Part shown: positions 1 to 10,799 of the stretch, one piece after another
Numbering within the stretch: the stretch's first letter is position 1
How the letters are laid out: each line of letters opens with the position of its first letter
Assembly (NCBI RefSeq): GCF_003265705.1
Contig: NW_020312828.1
Span: 58,802,882 to 58,866,881 of the forward strand
Reading direction: 5' to 3'
DNA length: 64,000 nt
Origin: Callorhinus ursinus
Taxonomy: Eukaryota; Chordata; Mammalia; Carnivora; Otariidae
Translations under genes and position numbers: made by a program
The notes under the pieces: generated by a model
What the model saw: the letters and a program-made list of their open reading frames with translations, nothing else
Told to the model about the DNA's origin: nothing
Database searches by the model: none

Positions 1-1029
1 GTTATTATCTAAGATATTATGAAATATGAGAGATTACAAATTTGTGTACTGGGAGTTGTACTCAGACAAAATCAGTTGATTGTCTCAATAGTCTCCACAG
101 TGACACAATGATTACCAGAAAAATCTGCCAAATCCCTCCCACTCTCTCCTCTTTCCCAGACACATGCAGTTATCCATCCATGATGTTCTTAATTGTGTGA
201 GGAAAGCTACACTAGAGGTACTGGTAGACAACGGGTCTTCTCTGTCCCTTCCAGGTCCGGAGCTCTTGCTCCATGCTACTTAGATGTAGCTTCTGTATCT
301 GCAGCATCCCTTCAATAAGTTAGTATTTTGAGAACCAGTATGTGCACTGCTTCTTATCTATTACCGTGTCCTTTATCTACTTTCCTCCAACCACACATGC
401 AGAAGTCCTCGTCCCCAATTGCTTTAGAGAGTCGGACCCTGTTTACACTCATTTCCTTTGAGTTTATTAATCTAAAGGAACTGCTTGTTTATTTTGTGAT
501 GTTCCTCATTCCCCTGCACGCCCCCTTCACTCTGGGGGCAGAGTAGTCAAGAACGAGAGCTGTGGCTCACAAACTAATTTTTTGTTATTTGAACAATCCT
601 AATAACACATACAGTTGATTTAACTTCTGCCCTCCCTTTCCAATACATAAATACTCATTTTCTGAAAAGCAGGTGGAAGGTTCCTTCTAGGCTTTTATTT
701 ATTTTTTGGTTTACAGCTTGCAGGAAATACTATCTATGCAGCTCAAAGTATACATTGTCTAAGATTAAATACCAATGTTATACTTTACTCTTTAGGTACT
801 GACTCAGTCTTGGAGTCCATTTGAGTGAATGAGTAATAGGAGGGCCACGGAGAGATTAACGGGACAAAACAAGTAAATCATCTGTTAAACATCATTTTGT
901 TAAAATATAAAAGTATATTATTTATCCACATTTTAGATTTATTGGTAAATCCATGTTGATCTATGTAACAATTTTTAAAAAGTACAGAAATACAGTTTTT
1001 CAAAGGTCTCAATTTTAGTGAGAGTCTTG
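1..1029. other. No recognised feature (AT-rich flank)
   Basis: I see no gene, RNA or confidently classified repeat here. An open frame of 72 codons at 328-546 has no recognisable domain and no supporting splice or promoter context, so I do not treat it as coding. Old repeats too diverged to recognise by eye may be present. Confidence 0.5.
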
Positions 1030-1150
1030 GGGGTTGGAATCTCAATTTTGACGTGAACTTGTCAACTTGTTGTATGACGCTTAGGTGAGTAGCTTAATCT
1101 TCTTAAGAATTATTTCTTTATCATATAAGCATTTTAGGTTTCATATTCCT
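1030..1150 (+). repeat. MIR-like SINE fragment
   Basis: The order of blocks follows the MIR core: a GGTTGGAATCTCAATTTTG block, then a CTTGT..TATGACGCTTAGG block where MIR has its 'GTGACCTTGGGCAAG' part, then TAGCTTAATCTTCTTAAG and a T-rich stretch equivalent to 'CCTCATCTGTAAAATG'. Divergence is high, so the call is tentative. Confidence 0.45.
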
Positions 1151-1829
1151 GTCGTTTAAAATTTCATGACGCTGTGGTCCTCTGGGAAGTACAAGGACTA
1201 AAGTGTTGGGCACAGGCAAGAAGAGGTATCCTGCCAATCATCTCAGTTCCTGTAGGCAAAGAAGAAATTCTCCCATCCCATATTAGTATACAGATGGGGT
1301 TGTAGAAGCTGCTTTAATACATATTTTAACATGATGTTTGTGATAATATGAAGATTTAAAATAAGGTTCCTGCCATGATGTTGCCTGAAGATGTTGCTAC
1401 TGTTGTGTTTTATTTAACATCTGAGGAAGGGAGCAATTTAAGTGACTTCTCACTATGCTCAATATAGCTTGATTATATGTTATATAAAATCACAAATTGT
1501 AGCATTCAATGGTGTATATTACACAGTTCTAATGGTTCTTAGAGGTTTACATATATTTGTTGTTCTAATAAAATTTTGGTTGCTATTTTTGTCAGTAATT
1601 CCATGCCCCTAGAATTCCAATAAAATTTTGGTTTCCTCTAATTGATACTCAGTTTATTTCTAAGATAAAGAGTTTTAACATTACCTATACAATTATGCAA
1701 TACATTATTTCATAATTTATTTCAATATACAACATACAATACTTCATTTTAATACTTTATGAAATACCTTATTGTATGATATGTTGTAATATCATAATGA
1801 GGACCACGTTCATTAATTTGTGATTACTT
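1151..1829. other. No recognised feature
   Basis: AT-rich DNA ending in the L1 insertion site. 1680-1800 is especially AT-rich with short imperfect repeats of ATACAATA/TTATG type. No coding or RNA feature seen. Confidence 0.5.
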
Positions 1830-1846
1830 AAAATACATCAACACTG
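1830..1846 (+). repeat. Target-site duplication, left copy (L1)
   Basis: AAAATACATCAACACTG is repeated exactly at 9078-9094, on the other side of the 7.2-kb L1. The preceding bases are TT, so the target reads TT|AAAA, the L1 endonuclease consensus. Confidence 0.95.
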
Positions 1847-3634
1847 AGGCAGAGCAAGATGGTGGAGGAGTAGGAGACCTGGATTTCGTCTGGTCTCAGG
1901 AATTCAGCTGAATGGGGATCAAACCATTCTGAACACCTACGAACTCAACAGGAGACCAAAGAAGAGAGTAGCAACAACTCTCTGAATAGAGAAGCGACCA
2001 CGTACTGGAAGGTAGGGTGTGCGGAGAAGTGAATCCGAGGCGATATTCGGGAGGATAGACAACGGGGGAAGGGGGCCTCCGCCGCTTCGGGCAAGTGATA
2101 GAGTCACGGAGCACAATATCAGAACTTTTAGAAGCCGGCTCCGCTGAGGGACGTCACTCCAGTGGCTAAGCGGGGGGTGGAACCCTCACAGGACAGTGTG
2201 GTCTCCGGACCCTGAGGGTCACAGAAAGACCGAAGTGCCTGAGTGCGGCAGAGCTCCCAGGTATCGGAGTGGGGAAGCCGGCTGCTGAGACAGAGCCAAG
2301 GTGCGGGCTCTCAGCTCGGGGTGGCCATAAACTGTGATCAGTGGCCCAGTCTGGCCACTGCTTCTCCAGCAGGGACCCAACAAGCAGGAGAGCTGGGGAG
2401 ACTCCCCTTCCTCGCCTGGAAGGAGCGGCGTGGGAGCGCACTGCAGGGATCTGCTGGGTTTGGAGACTCCACACAGGGTCGGATGCCAGAGATAGAAATG
2501 CTCGGTCATAGGCCCGGTGAGCACGGAGTGCAGCCGGAGACCGGGGAGACAGGAGTGATTGATTGCTTTTCTCTGGGGGTGCACTGAGGAGCGGGGCCCG
2601 AATTCTCAGCTCCTCCAGGCGGAGATTGGGAGGCCACCATTTTCACTTTCATCCTCCAAAGCTGTACCGAGAGCTTGTAGGGAACAAAAGCTCCCGAGAG
2701 CAAACCCGAGCAGATTGTTCAGCCCGGACTCACAAGGGTGGGGCAATTCCGCCTCCAGCAAAGACATTTGGGAACCACAGCAACAGGCCTCTCCCCCAGA
2801 AGATCAGCACAAACAGCCAGCCAAGACCAAGTTTACTGATCAAGGACAACAGGAGAATTCCAGTGCTAGGGGAATACCGCACATAGAATTCATGGCTTTT
2901 TTACCATGATTCATTAGTTTTTCAAAGTTAATTTTTTTAACTGTTTTTTTTTTTGAATTTTTCTTTTTCCCTTTTCAACCAACACCTTATCAATCCCTTT
3001 TTTAAAAAAAAATTATTTTTCATTTTTAGAGTCATATTCTATCCCTTCATAGTAGTTACCCTTATTTTTGGCATATATATATGTTGTTCTCTCTTTAAAA
3101 TTTTGAGATACAGTTTCTTCTAACAGATCAAAATATACCCTAAATCTCTAGTGTATGGCTTTGTTCTAGTCTCCTGCGTGATCACATTCTCTCCTTTTTT
3201 TTAAATCTTCTTCTTTCTTTTTTCAAACAACTTCTTATCAATTCCTTTTAAAAAATCTTTTATAACTTTCATCTTTACACTCATCTTCCATCCCTTCATT
3301 GTATCAACCCTTATTTTGTACATATATAAGTCTTTCTTTCTTTACAATTTTAGAAGGCACTATCTTCTAACAGACCAAAATACACGCAAAATCTAGTGTG
3401 TGGCACTGATCTATGCACTAGTCTGATCATATTTGATCATATTTTGTTTTTTTTGGTTTTGTTCTGTTTTTGTTTGTTTTTATCTTTTTCTTTTTCTTTT
3501 TTTTTCTTTCTTTTTTCTTTCTTTCCCTTTCTTTTCCCCTGGTTCCAGGTCTTTTCTGATTTCTTTAGAGTATATTTTCTGGGGACGTTGTTAACCTGTT
3601 AGCATTTTGTTCTCTCATTCATCCTCTGGACAAA
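1847..3634 (+). promoter_or_regulatory. L1 5'UTR / internal promoter region
   Basis: About 1.8 kb between the left TSD and ORF1. The first 900 bases are GC-rich and contain the usual spurious open frames of L1 5'UTRs on both strands (for example 2243-2587 and 2219-2584), which I do not call genes. From about 2920 to 3580 the sequence turns into long T/pyrimidine-rich tracts with TATATA stretches before the ORF1 start region. L1 5'UTRs carry an internal RNA polymerase II promoter; this is inferred here from position and completeness. Confidence 0.8.
1855..1862 (+). promoter_or_regulatory. YY1-type motif at L1 5' end
   Basis: CAAGATGG lies at nucleotides +9 to +16 of the element. Human L1 has a YY1 site with the same core and nearly the same offset, where it directs initiation at +1. 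Function here is inferred from position and motif only. Confidence 0.5.
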
Positions 3635-4530
3635 ATGACAAGATGAAAGAAATCACCTCAGCAAAAAGAACAAGAAGTAGTACCGTCTGCCAGGGACCTA
3701 CTCGATACGGACATTAGTATGATGTCAGACCTAGAGTTCAGAATCATGATTTTAAAGATACTAGCTGGGCTTGAAAAAACCATGGAAGTTATTAGAGACA
3801 TCCTTCCTGGAGAAATAAATGAACTAAAATCTAACCAAATCGAAATCAAAAAGGCTATTAATGAGATGCAATAAAAAATGGGGGTGCTACCTGCTAGGAT
3901 AAAGAGGCAGAAGACAGAATCAGTGATATAGAAGACCAAATGATGGAAAATAAAGAAGCTGAGAAAAAGAGAGAGAAACAACTACAGGATCACGAGGGCA
4001 GAATTCGAGAGATAAGCGATACGTTAAGATGAAACAACATTAGAATAATTGGGGTTCCAGAAGAAGAAGAAAGGGAGAGAGGGGTAAAAGGTATATTGGA
4101 GCAAATTATAGCAGAGAACTTTCTTAATGTGGGGAAGGAAACAGGCATCAAAATCCAGGAGGCACAGAGAACCCCTCTCAAAATCAATAAAAACAGGTCA
4201 ACAATCCAACATCTAATAGTAAAACTTACGAGTCTCAGAGACAAAGAGAAAATTTTGAAAGAAGCTCGGGAGAAGAGATATGTAACCTATAAAGGTAGAA
4301 ACATTAGATTGGCAAAAGACCTATCCACAGATACCTGGCAGGCCAGAAAGGACTGGCATGATATCTTCAGAGCACTAAACGAGAAAAATATGCAGCCAAG
4401 AACACTATATCCAGATAGGCTCTCATTGAAAATTGAAGGAGAGATAAAAAGCTTCCAGGACAAACAAAAACTAAAAGAATTTGCAAACACGAAACCAGCC
4501 CTCCAAGAAATATTGAAAGGGGTCCTCTAA
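3635..4530 (+). pseudogene. L1 ORF1 (RNA-binding chaperone), broken
   Basis: Homologous to L1 ORF1p, the trimeric coiled-coil RNA-binding protein of the L1 particle. The expected ATG at 3635 runs into TGA after three codons (ATG ACA AGA TGA), and the next ATG at 3643 stops after 24 codons. An N-terminal/coiled-coil part starts at 3719 and stops at TAA 3872. A frame change near 3880 brings in the heptad-rich region, interrupted by TGA at 4030. The RRM and C-terminal domain are open from about 4033 to 4530; recognisable parts include KINKNRST, RHLIVKL-like HLIVKLTSL, GRNIRLAKDLS, TWQARK and the ending LQEILKGVL. No functional product is expected. Confidence 0.9.
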
Positions 4531-4611
4531 GCAAAGAGAGAGCCTAAAAGCAGCATAGACCAGAAAGGAACACAGACAATATACTGTAAAAGTCACCTTA
4601 CAGGCAATACA
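4531..4611 (+). other. L1 inter-ORF spacer
   Basis: About 80 bases between the ORF1 stop and the ORF2 ATG at 4612, a normal arrangement for mammalian L1. No independent feature seen. Confidence 0.7.
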
Positions 4612-7600
4612 ATGGCACTAAATTCATATCTTTCAATAGTTACCCTGAATGTAAATGGCTAAATGCCCCAATCAAAAGACACAGGCTATCAGATTGGATT
4701 AAACAACAAGACCCATCAATATGCTGTCTGGAAGTGACTCATTTTAGACCCAAAGACACCTGCACATTGAAAGTGAGGGGGGGAAAACCATTTATCATGC
4801 TAATGGACACCAAAAGAAAGCTGGGGTGGCAATCCTTATATCAGACAAATTAGATTTTAAAGCAAAGACTATAAATAAGAGATGAGGAAGGACACTATAT
4901 CCTACTTAAAGGGTCTATCCAACAAGAAGATCTAACAATTGTAAATATCTATGCCCCTAACAAGGGAGCAGCCAATTATATAAGGCAATTAATAACAAAA
5001 GCAAAGAAACTAATTAACAACAATACAATAACACCCCCTGACTAAAATGGACAGATCATCTAAGCAAAAGATCAACAAGGAAATAAAGACTTTAAACGAC
5101 ACACTGGACCAAATGGACTTCACAGACATATTCAGAACATTCCAGCCCAAAGCAATGGAATATACATTCTTCTCTAGTGCTCATGGAACATTCTCCAGAA
5201 TAGATCACATCCTATGTCACAAATTAGGTCTCAACCGGTACCAAAAGATTGAGATTATTCCCTGCATATTTTCAGACCACAAATGCTTTGAAACTAGAAC
5301 TCAATCACAAGAGGAAAGTCGGAAAGAACTCAAATACATGGAAGCTAAAGAGCATCCTACTAAAGAATGAATGGGTCAACCAGGAAATTAAAGGAGAATT
5401 TAAAAAATGCATGGAAACCAATGAGAATGAAAACACAACTGTTCAAAATCTTTGGGATGCAGCAAAGGCAGCCCTAAGAGGAAAGTATATAGCAATACAA
5501 GCTTTTCTCAAGAAACAAGAAAGTTCTCAAATATACAACCTAACCCTACACCTAAAGGAGCTAGAGAAAAAACAGCAAATAAAGCCTAAACCCAGCAGGA
5601 GAAGAGAAATAATGAAGATCAGAGCAGAAATCAATGAAATAGAAACCAAAAGAACAGTAGAACAGATCAACGAAATTAGGAGCTGGTTCTTTGAAAGAAT
5701 TAACAAGATTGATAAACCCCTGGCCAGACTTATCAAAAAGAAAGGAGAAAGGACCCAAATCAACGAAATCATGAATGAAAGAGGAGAGATCACAACCAAC
5801 ACCAAAGAAATACAAACAGTTATAAGAACATATTATGAGCAACTCTATGCCAGCAAATTAGATAACCTGGAAGAAATGGGTGCATTCCTAGAGATGTATC
5901 ACCTACCAAAATTGAACGAGGAAGAAATAGAAAACCTGAACAGACCTATGACCACTAAGGAAATTGAAGCAGTCATCAAAAATCTCCCAACAAACAAAAG
6001 CCCAGGGCCAGATGGCTTCCCGGGGGGAATTCTACCAAACATTTAAAAAAGAATTAATACCTATTCTCCTGAAACTGTTCCAAAAAATAGAAATGGAAAG
6101 AAAACTTCCAAACTCATTTTATGAGGCCAGCATTACTTTGATCCCAAAACCAATCAAAGACCCCATCAAAAAGGAGAATTACAGATCAATATCCTTGATG
6201 AACATGGATGCAAAAATTCTCACCAAAATACTAGCCAATAGGATCCAACAGTACATTAAAAGGATTATTCACCATGACCAAGTGGGATTTATCCCTGTGC
6301 TTCAAGGTTGGTTCAACATCCACAAATCAATCAACGTGATACAATACATTAACAAAAGAAAGACCAAGAATCATATGATCCTCTCAATAGATGCAGAAAA
6401 AGCATTTGACAAAGTACAGCATCCTTTCTTCATCAAAACTCTTCAGAGTGTAGGGATAGAGGGTACATACCTCAATATCATAAAAGCCATCTATGAAAAA
6501 CCTACAGCAAATATCATTCTCAATGGGGAAAAGCTGAGAGCTTTCCCCCTAAGGTCAGGAACAAGGCAGGGATGTCCACTATCACCACTGCTATTCAACG
6601 TAGTATTAGAAGTTCTAGCCACAGCAATCACACAACAAAAAGAAATCAAAGGCATCCAAATCGGCAAAGAGGAAGTCAAACTCTCACTCTTTGCAGATAA
6701 TATGATACTTTATGTGGAAAACCCAAAAGACTCCACCCCAACACTGCTAGAACTCATACAGGGATTCAGTCAAGTGGCAGGATATAAAATCAATGCACAG
6801 AAATCAGTGGCATTCCTATACACCAACAACAAGACAGAAGAAAGAGAAATTAAGGAGTCTATCCCATTTACAATTGCACCCAAAACCATAAGATACCTAG
6901 GAATAAATTTAATCAAAGAGGCAAAGGATCTCTACTCAGAAAACTATAAAATACTCATGAAAGAAATTGAGGAAGACACAAAGAAATGGAAAAACGTTCC
7001 ATGCTCATGGTTTGGAAGAACAAACATTGTGAAGACGTCAGTGCTACCTAGAGCAATCTACACATTCAATGCAATCCCCATCAAAATACCAACCACTTTT
7101 TTCAAAGAAATGGAACAAATAATCCTAAAATTTGTATGGAACCAGAAGAGACCCCGAATAGCCAGAGGAATGTTGAAAAAGAAAGGCAAAGCTGGGAGCA
7201 TCACAATTCCGGACTCCCAGCTCTATTACAAAGCTGTCATCATCAAGACAGTATGGTACTGGCACAAAAACAGACACATAGATCAATGGAACAGAATAGA
7301 GAGCCCAGAAATGGACCCTCAACGCTATGCTCAACTAATCTTCGACAAACTGGAAAGCATTTCCAATGGAAAAAAGACAGTGTCTTCCACAGATGGTGTT
7401 GGGAAAATTGGACAGCCACATGCAGAAGAATGAAACTGGACCATTTCCTTACACCACACACAAAAATAGAGTCCAAATGGTTGAAAGACCTAAACGTGAG
7501 ACAGGAGTCCATCAAAATCCTAAAGGAGAACACAGCAAACTCTTCAAACTCAGCTGCAGCAACTTCTTCCTAGAAACATCGCCAAAGGTAAGGGAAGCAA

Positions 7601-8616
7601 GGGCAAAAGTGAACTATTGGGATTTCATCAAGATAAAAAGCTTTTGCACAGCAAAAGAAACAGTCAACAAAACCCAAAGACAACAGACAGAATGGGAGAA
7701 AATATTTGCAAATGACATATCAGATAAAGGGCTAGTATCCAAAATCTATAAAGAACTTATCAAACTCAACACCCAAAGAACAAATAATCCAATCAAGAAA
7801 TGGGCAGGGGTGCCTGGGTGGCTCAGTCGTTAGGCATCTGCCTTCAGCTCAGGTCATGGTCCCAGGGTCCTGGGATCAAGCCCCGCATCGGGCTCCCTGC
7901 TCCACAGGAAGCCTGCTTCTCCCTCTCCCACTCCCTCTACTTGTATTCCCTCTCTCACTGTGTCTTTGTCAAATAAATAAATAAAATCTTAAAAAAAAAA
8001 AAAAAAGAAATGGGCAGACAACATGAACAGACATTTTTCCAAAGAAGACATCCAAATGACCAACAGACACATGAAAAAGTGCTCAACATCACTCGGCATC
8101 AGGGAAATCCAAATCAAAACCTCAATGAGATACCACCTCACACCAGTCAGAAGGGCTAAAATTAACAAGTCAGGAAATGACAGAGGTTGGCGGGGATGCG
8201 GAGAAAGGGGAAAGCTCCTACACTGTTGGTGGGAATGCAGGCTGGTGCAACCACTCTGGAAAACAGTATGGAGGTTCCTCAAACAGTTGAAAATAGAGCT
8301 ACCCTATGATCCAGCATTTGCACTACTGGGTATTTACCCCAAAGATACAAATGTAGTGATCCGAAGAGGTACGTGCACCCCAATGTTTATAGCAGCAATG
8401 TCCACAATACCCAAACTGTGGAAAGAGCCAAGATGTCCATCGACAGATGAATGGATAAAGAAGAAGTGGTATATATACACAATGGGATATTATGCAGCCA
8501 TCAAAAGGAATGAGATCTTGCCATTTGCAATGACGTGGATGGAACTGGAGGGTGTTATGCTGAGTGAAATAAGTCAATCAGAGAAAGACATGTATCATAT
8601 GACCTCACTGATATGA
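4612..8616 (+). pseudogene. L1 ORF2 (endonuclease-reverse transcriptase), broken
   Basis: L1 ORF2p normally nicks target DNA and reverse-transcribes RNA from the nick. The start MALNSYLSIVTLNVNG is clear. The endonuclease region (4612 to about 5330) has frameshifts near 4664, 4785 and 4885, valine for the catalytic glutamate of the QETH motif (codon 4734-4736), and a deletion of about 16 bases near 5030 that removes GDFN; SDH survives. Open parts follow at 5249-6046 and 5964-7433, with a frameshift in a G run near 6024. Reverse transcriptase motifs [10 protein letters not shown] and [14 protein letters not shown] are intact, but the active-site box reads FADN (6690-6701). Further shifts occur near 7355 and 7560. 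The C-terminal part (8023-8616) keeps [14 protein letters not shown] but has glycine for the first cysteine of the Cys-rich motif. A SINE splits it at 7808-8004. Confidence 0.92.
7808..8004 (+). mobile_element. CAN-SINE inserted in L1 ORF2
   Basis: Complete tRNA-Lys-derived SINE: head GGGTGCCTGGGTGGCTCAG, CT-rich body, AATAAATAAATAAAATCTT and A tail. The TSD AAGAAATGGGCAG is exact at 7795-7807 and 8005-8017. The insertion plus one TSD copy is 210 bp, a multiple of three, so the L1 frame is the same on both sides, but the SINE supplies in-frame stops. Confidence 0.95.
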
Positions 8617-9077
8617 GGAATTCTTAATCTCAGGAAATAAACTGAGGGTTGCTGGAGTGGTGGGGGTGTGAGAGGGATGGGGTGGCTGGGTGATAGACAT
8701 TGGGGAAGGTATGTGCTATAGTAAGCGCTCTGAATTGTGCAAGACTGTTGAATCACAGATCTGTACCTCTGAAACAAATAATGCAATATATGTTAAGAAA
8801 AAAAAAGACAAAAGAAGAAAATAGCAGGAAGGGAAGAATGAAGGGGAGTAAATCGGAGGGGGAGATGAACCATGAGAGACGATGGACTCTGAAAAACAAA
8901 CGGAGGGTTCTAGAGGGGAGGGGGTGGGGGGATGGGTTAGCCTGGTGATGGGTATTAAAGAGGGCACGTTCTGCGTGGAGCACTGGGTGCTATGCACAAA
9001 CAATGAATCATGGAATACTACATCAAAAACTAATGATGTAATGTATGGTGATTAACATAACAATAAAAATATTTTAA
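8617..9077 (+). other. L1 3'UTR with two related modules
   Basis: Two G-rich modules in tandem. The first (about 8617-8805) runs from AAACTGAGGGTTGCTGGAG through a GGGTGATAGACATT block to GTTGAATCAC and ends in an A run. The second (about 8815-9077) runs from AAACGGAGGGTTCTAGAG through TGGTGATGGGTATT to CAATGAATCATGG and ends with AACAATAAAA. The G-rich polypurine segment is typical of L1 3'UTRs. Confidence 0.75.
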
Positions 9078-9094
9078 AAAATACATCAACACTG
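9078..9094 (+). repeat. Target-site duplication, right copy (L1)
   Basis: Exact copy of 1830-1846, directly after the A-rich tail of the L1. Confidence 0.95.
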
Positions 9095-9680
9095 GTACAA
9101 AGATGCGTTCAATCTGCATAATTTCTAGAGGATAGTATTTTTTTATTTGCACAAAGTATTTCAGACTTTATAAGTATCCCCACATAAGTTTATTAAAATG
9201 TTTTGGCTATATTTTAGAAAGATGTGCAGACTTTGGTGATTTTGGCTTGCTTGTTGCTCCATTTGTTGGCTATTGTGTATATTTTTAATAGGAAAGTAAC
9301 ATATACAGTTTAACAAGAAGCTGCTGCCTCCCATTGGGATGTCATGCTTTGCTACCACATCTATCATGTGAGCAGTCAGCTTCTGCAGTCTTAGACTACA
9401 TTCATTCTTTGCAATGCACTACACTGTTTCACATTTTCCTACCTCACCCATGATTGTTTCTTCTATCTTCAGTGCCTTTTATATCAAGGCCAACTAGAAA
9501 ACTACTACCTTGCAGGTTAATCTTAAATCTAATTTTCTTAGTCAAATTCTGAAAATCATCTAAGTAGTTTGGAATATTACAATAAACTATTATGAAATTG
9601 TAAAGAATTAGAGGCAGGAACATCTGTAGGTGATGTTATGGGAGATAAGCAGATTATACTGTGAAAACAAATTACAGCTT
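9095..9680. other. No recognised feature
   Basis: Moderately AT-rich sequence between the L1 and the PPIA retrocopy; no gene or repeat that I can name. Confidence 0.5.
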
Positions 9681-10402
9681 GCAGATACCGCTGCCCAGCT
9701 ATGGTCAACCCCACTATGTTCTTCCACGTCATGATGGATGGCGAGCCCTTGAGCTGCATCTCCTTCACGCTATTTGCAGACAAAGTTCCAAAGGCAGCAG
9801 AAAATGTTTGTGCTCTGCACACTGGGGAGAAAAGATTGTTTATAAAGTTTCCTGCTTTCACAGGATTATTCCGGGATTTATGTACCAGAGTGGTGACTTC
9901 ACAAGCCATAACGGCACTGGCAGCAAGTTCATCAATGGGGAGAAATTTGATGATGAGAATTTCATCCCGAAGCATATGGGTCCTGGCATCTTGTCCATGG
10001 CAAGTGCTGGACCCAACACAAATGATTCCATTTTTCATCTGCACTGCCAAGACTGAGTGGTTGGATGGCAAGCATGTGGTCTTTGGCAAGGTGAAAGAAG
10101 GTATGAATTTTGTGGAAGCCTGGAGGGCTTTGGGTCCAAGAATGGCAAGACCAGTAAGAAGATCACAGTTGCTGACTGTGGACAAATCTAATAAATCTGA
10201 CTTGTGTTTTATCTTAACTACCAGACCATTCCTTCTGTAGCCCAGGAGAGCACCCCGTCATCCCCATCTGCTGGAAATATCCTATAATCTTTGTGCTCTG
10301 GCTGCAGTTCTATGGGTTCTATATTTTCCTTATTCCCCTCCAAGTCTAGCTGGATTGCAGAGTTAAGTTATGATGATGAAATAAAAACCGAACAAAAAAA
10401 GT
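9681..10402 (+). pseudogene. PPIA: Processed pseudogene of cyclophilin A
   Basis: Intronless copy of PPIA (peptidyl-prolyl cis-trans isomerase A, the cytosolic cyclosporin-binding foldase). The ATG at 9701 opens [17 protein letters not shown], and [57 protein letters not shown] and [10 protein letters not shown] are all recognisable, ending at TAA 10189-10191. They lie in three frames: shifts near 9830 (in the GEKG..YKG region), near 10030 (in NGSQFF) and near 10120 (the ATG of EAME loses a base). The catalytic arginine segment FHRIIPGFM is preserved but cannot be translated in one frame. The PPIA 3'UTR follows, with AATAAA at 10380 and a short A-rich tail. I could not identify a TSD. A remnant of the parent 5'UTR precedes the ATG. 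No functional protein is expected. Confidence 0.95.
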
Positions 10403-10799
10403 AAGTTATGCTAAATTTTATGAAAAAAAAATAAATGTATGTGTCTACATTTTTATATGTAGAATACTAAAGAAAGCATTAGTAGTACTTGGATCTGAGG
10501 AAAGATGGACACATTTATTTTCATATACTTTTTTACTTGAATGTTTTACTATATTCATATATTACTTTTCAATTAACATTGATTTAAAAATATCCTTCAC
10601 ACAGTTGTTTTCTTTCCCCACTCAAGCAAAATTAATCATGACCTGCTTGTATCCTAAATTATTAGTCTTCAAATCCTTTGTGTCTAGTACTTTAATAAGA
10701 ATTTCAAGGAACTTTATACCACATGACATATTTTTAGAGGAACATCTAAAATTTCTCATTGAAAATGGAAAAAGTTGCAAAGACTGTGAATTGCTTCTT
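10403..10799. other. No recognised feature
   Basis: AT-rich DNA downstream of the retrocopy. A 98-codon frame at 10605-10901 has no recognisable domain and runs into the old L1, so I do not call it a gene. Confidence 0.45.

Larger units (their letters stand above)
1847..9077 (+). mobile_element. Full-length carnivore LINE-1, disabled
   Basis: Autonomous non-LTR retrotransposon with every section present in order: 5'UTR (1847-3634), ORF1 (3635-4530), short spacer, ORF2 (4612-8616) and 3'UTR (8617-9077) ending in an A-rich tail after AATAAA. A perfect 17-bp TSD at a TT|AAAA site shows insertion by target-primed reverse transcription without 5' truncation. A SINE inserted later at 7808-8004. 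Both ORFs are broken by stops and frameshifts, the endonuclease has lost its GDFN motif and the reverse transcriptase box reads FADN, so the copy cannot move itself now. Whether the 5'UTR still promotes transcription cannot be told from sequence. Confidence 0.95.

Noticed and set aside
2219..2909. Overlapping open frames of 100-120 codons on both strands near the start of the L1
   Set aside because: They lie in the GC-rich L1 5'UTR, overlap one another in several frames and show no known domain.
7808..7880. tRNA-like head with A/B-box-like parts in each SINE, read as possible tRNA genes
   Set aside because: These are the tRNA-Lys-derived heads of CAN-SINEs, with SINE bodies and A tails; the cloverleaf is not preserved.
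9577..10185. 202-codon open frame on the minus strand
   Set aside because: It is the antisense shadow of the PPIA retrocopy; the sense strand carries the recognisable protein.
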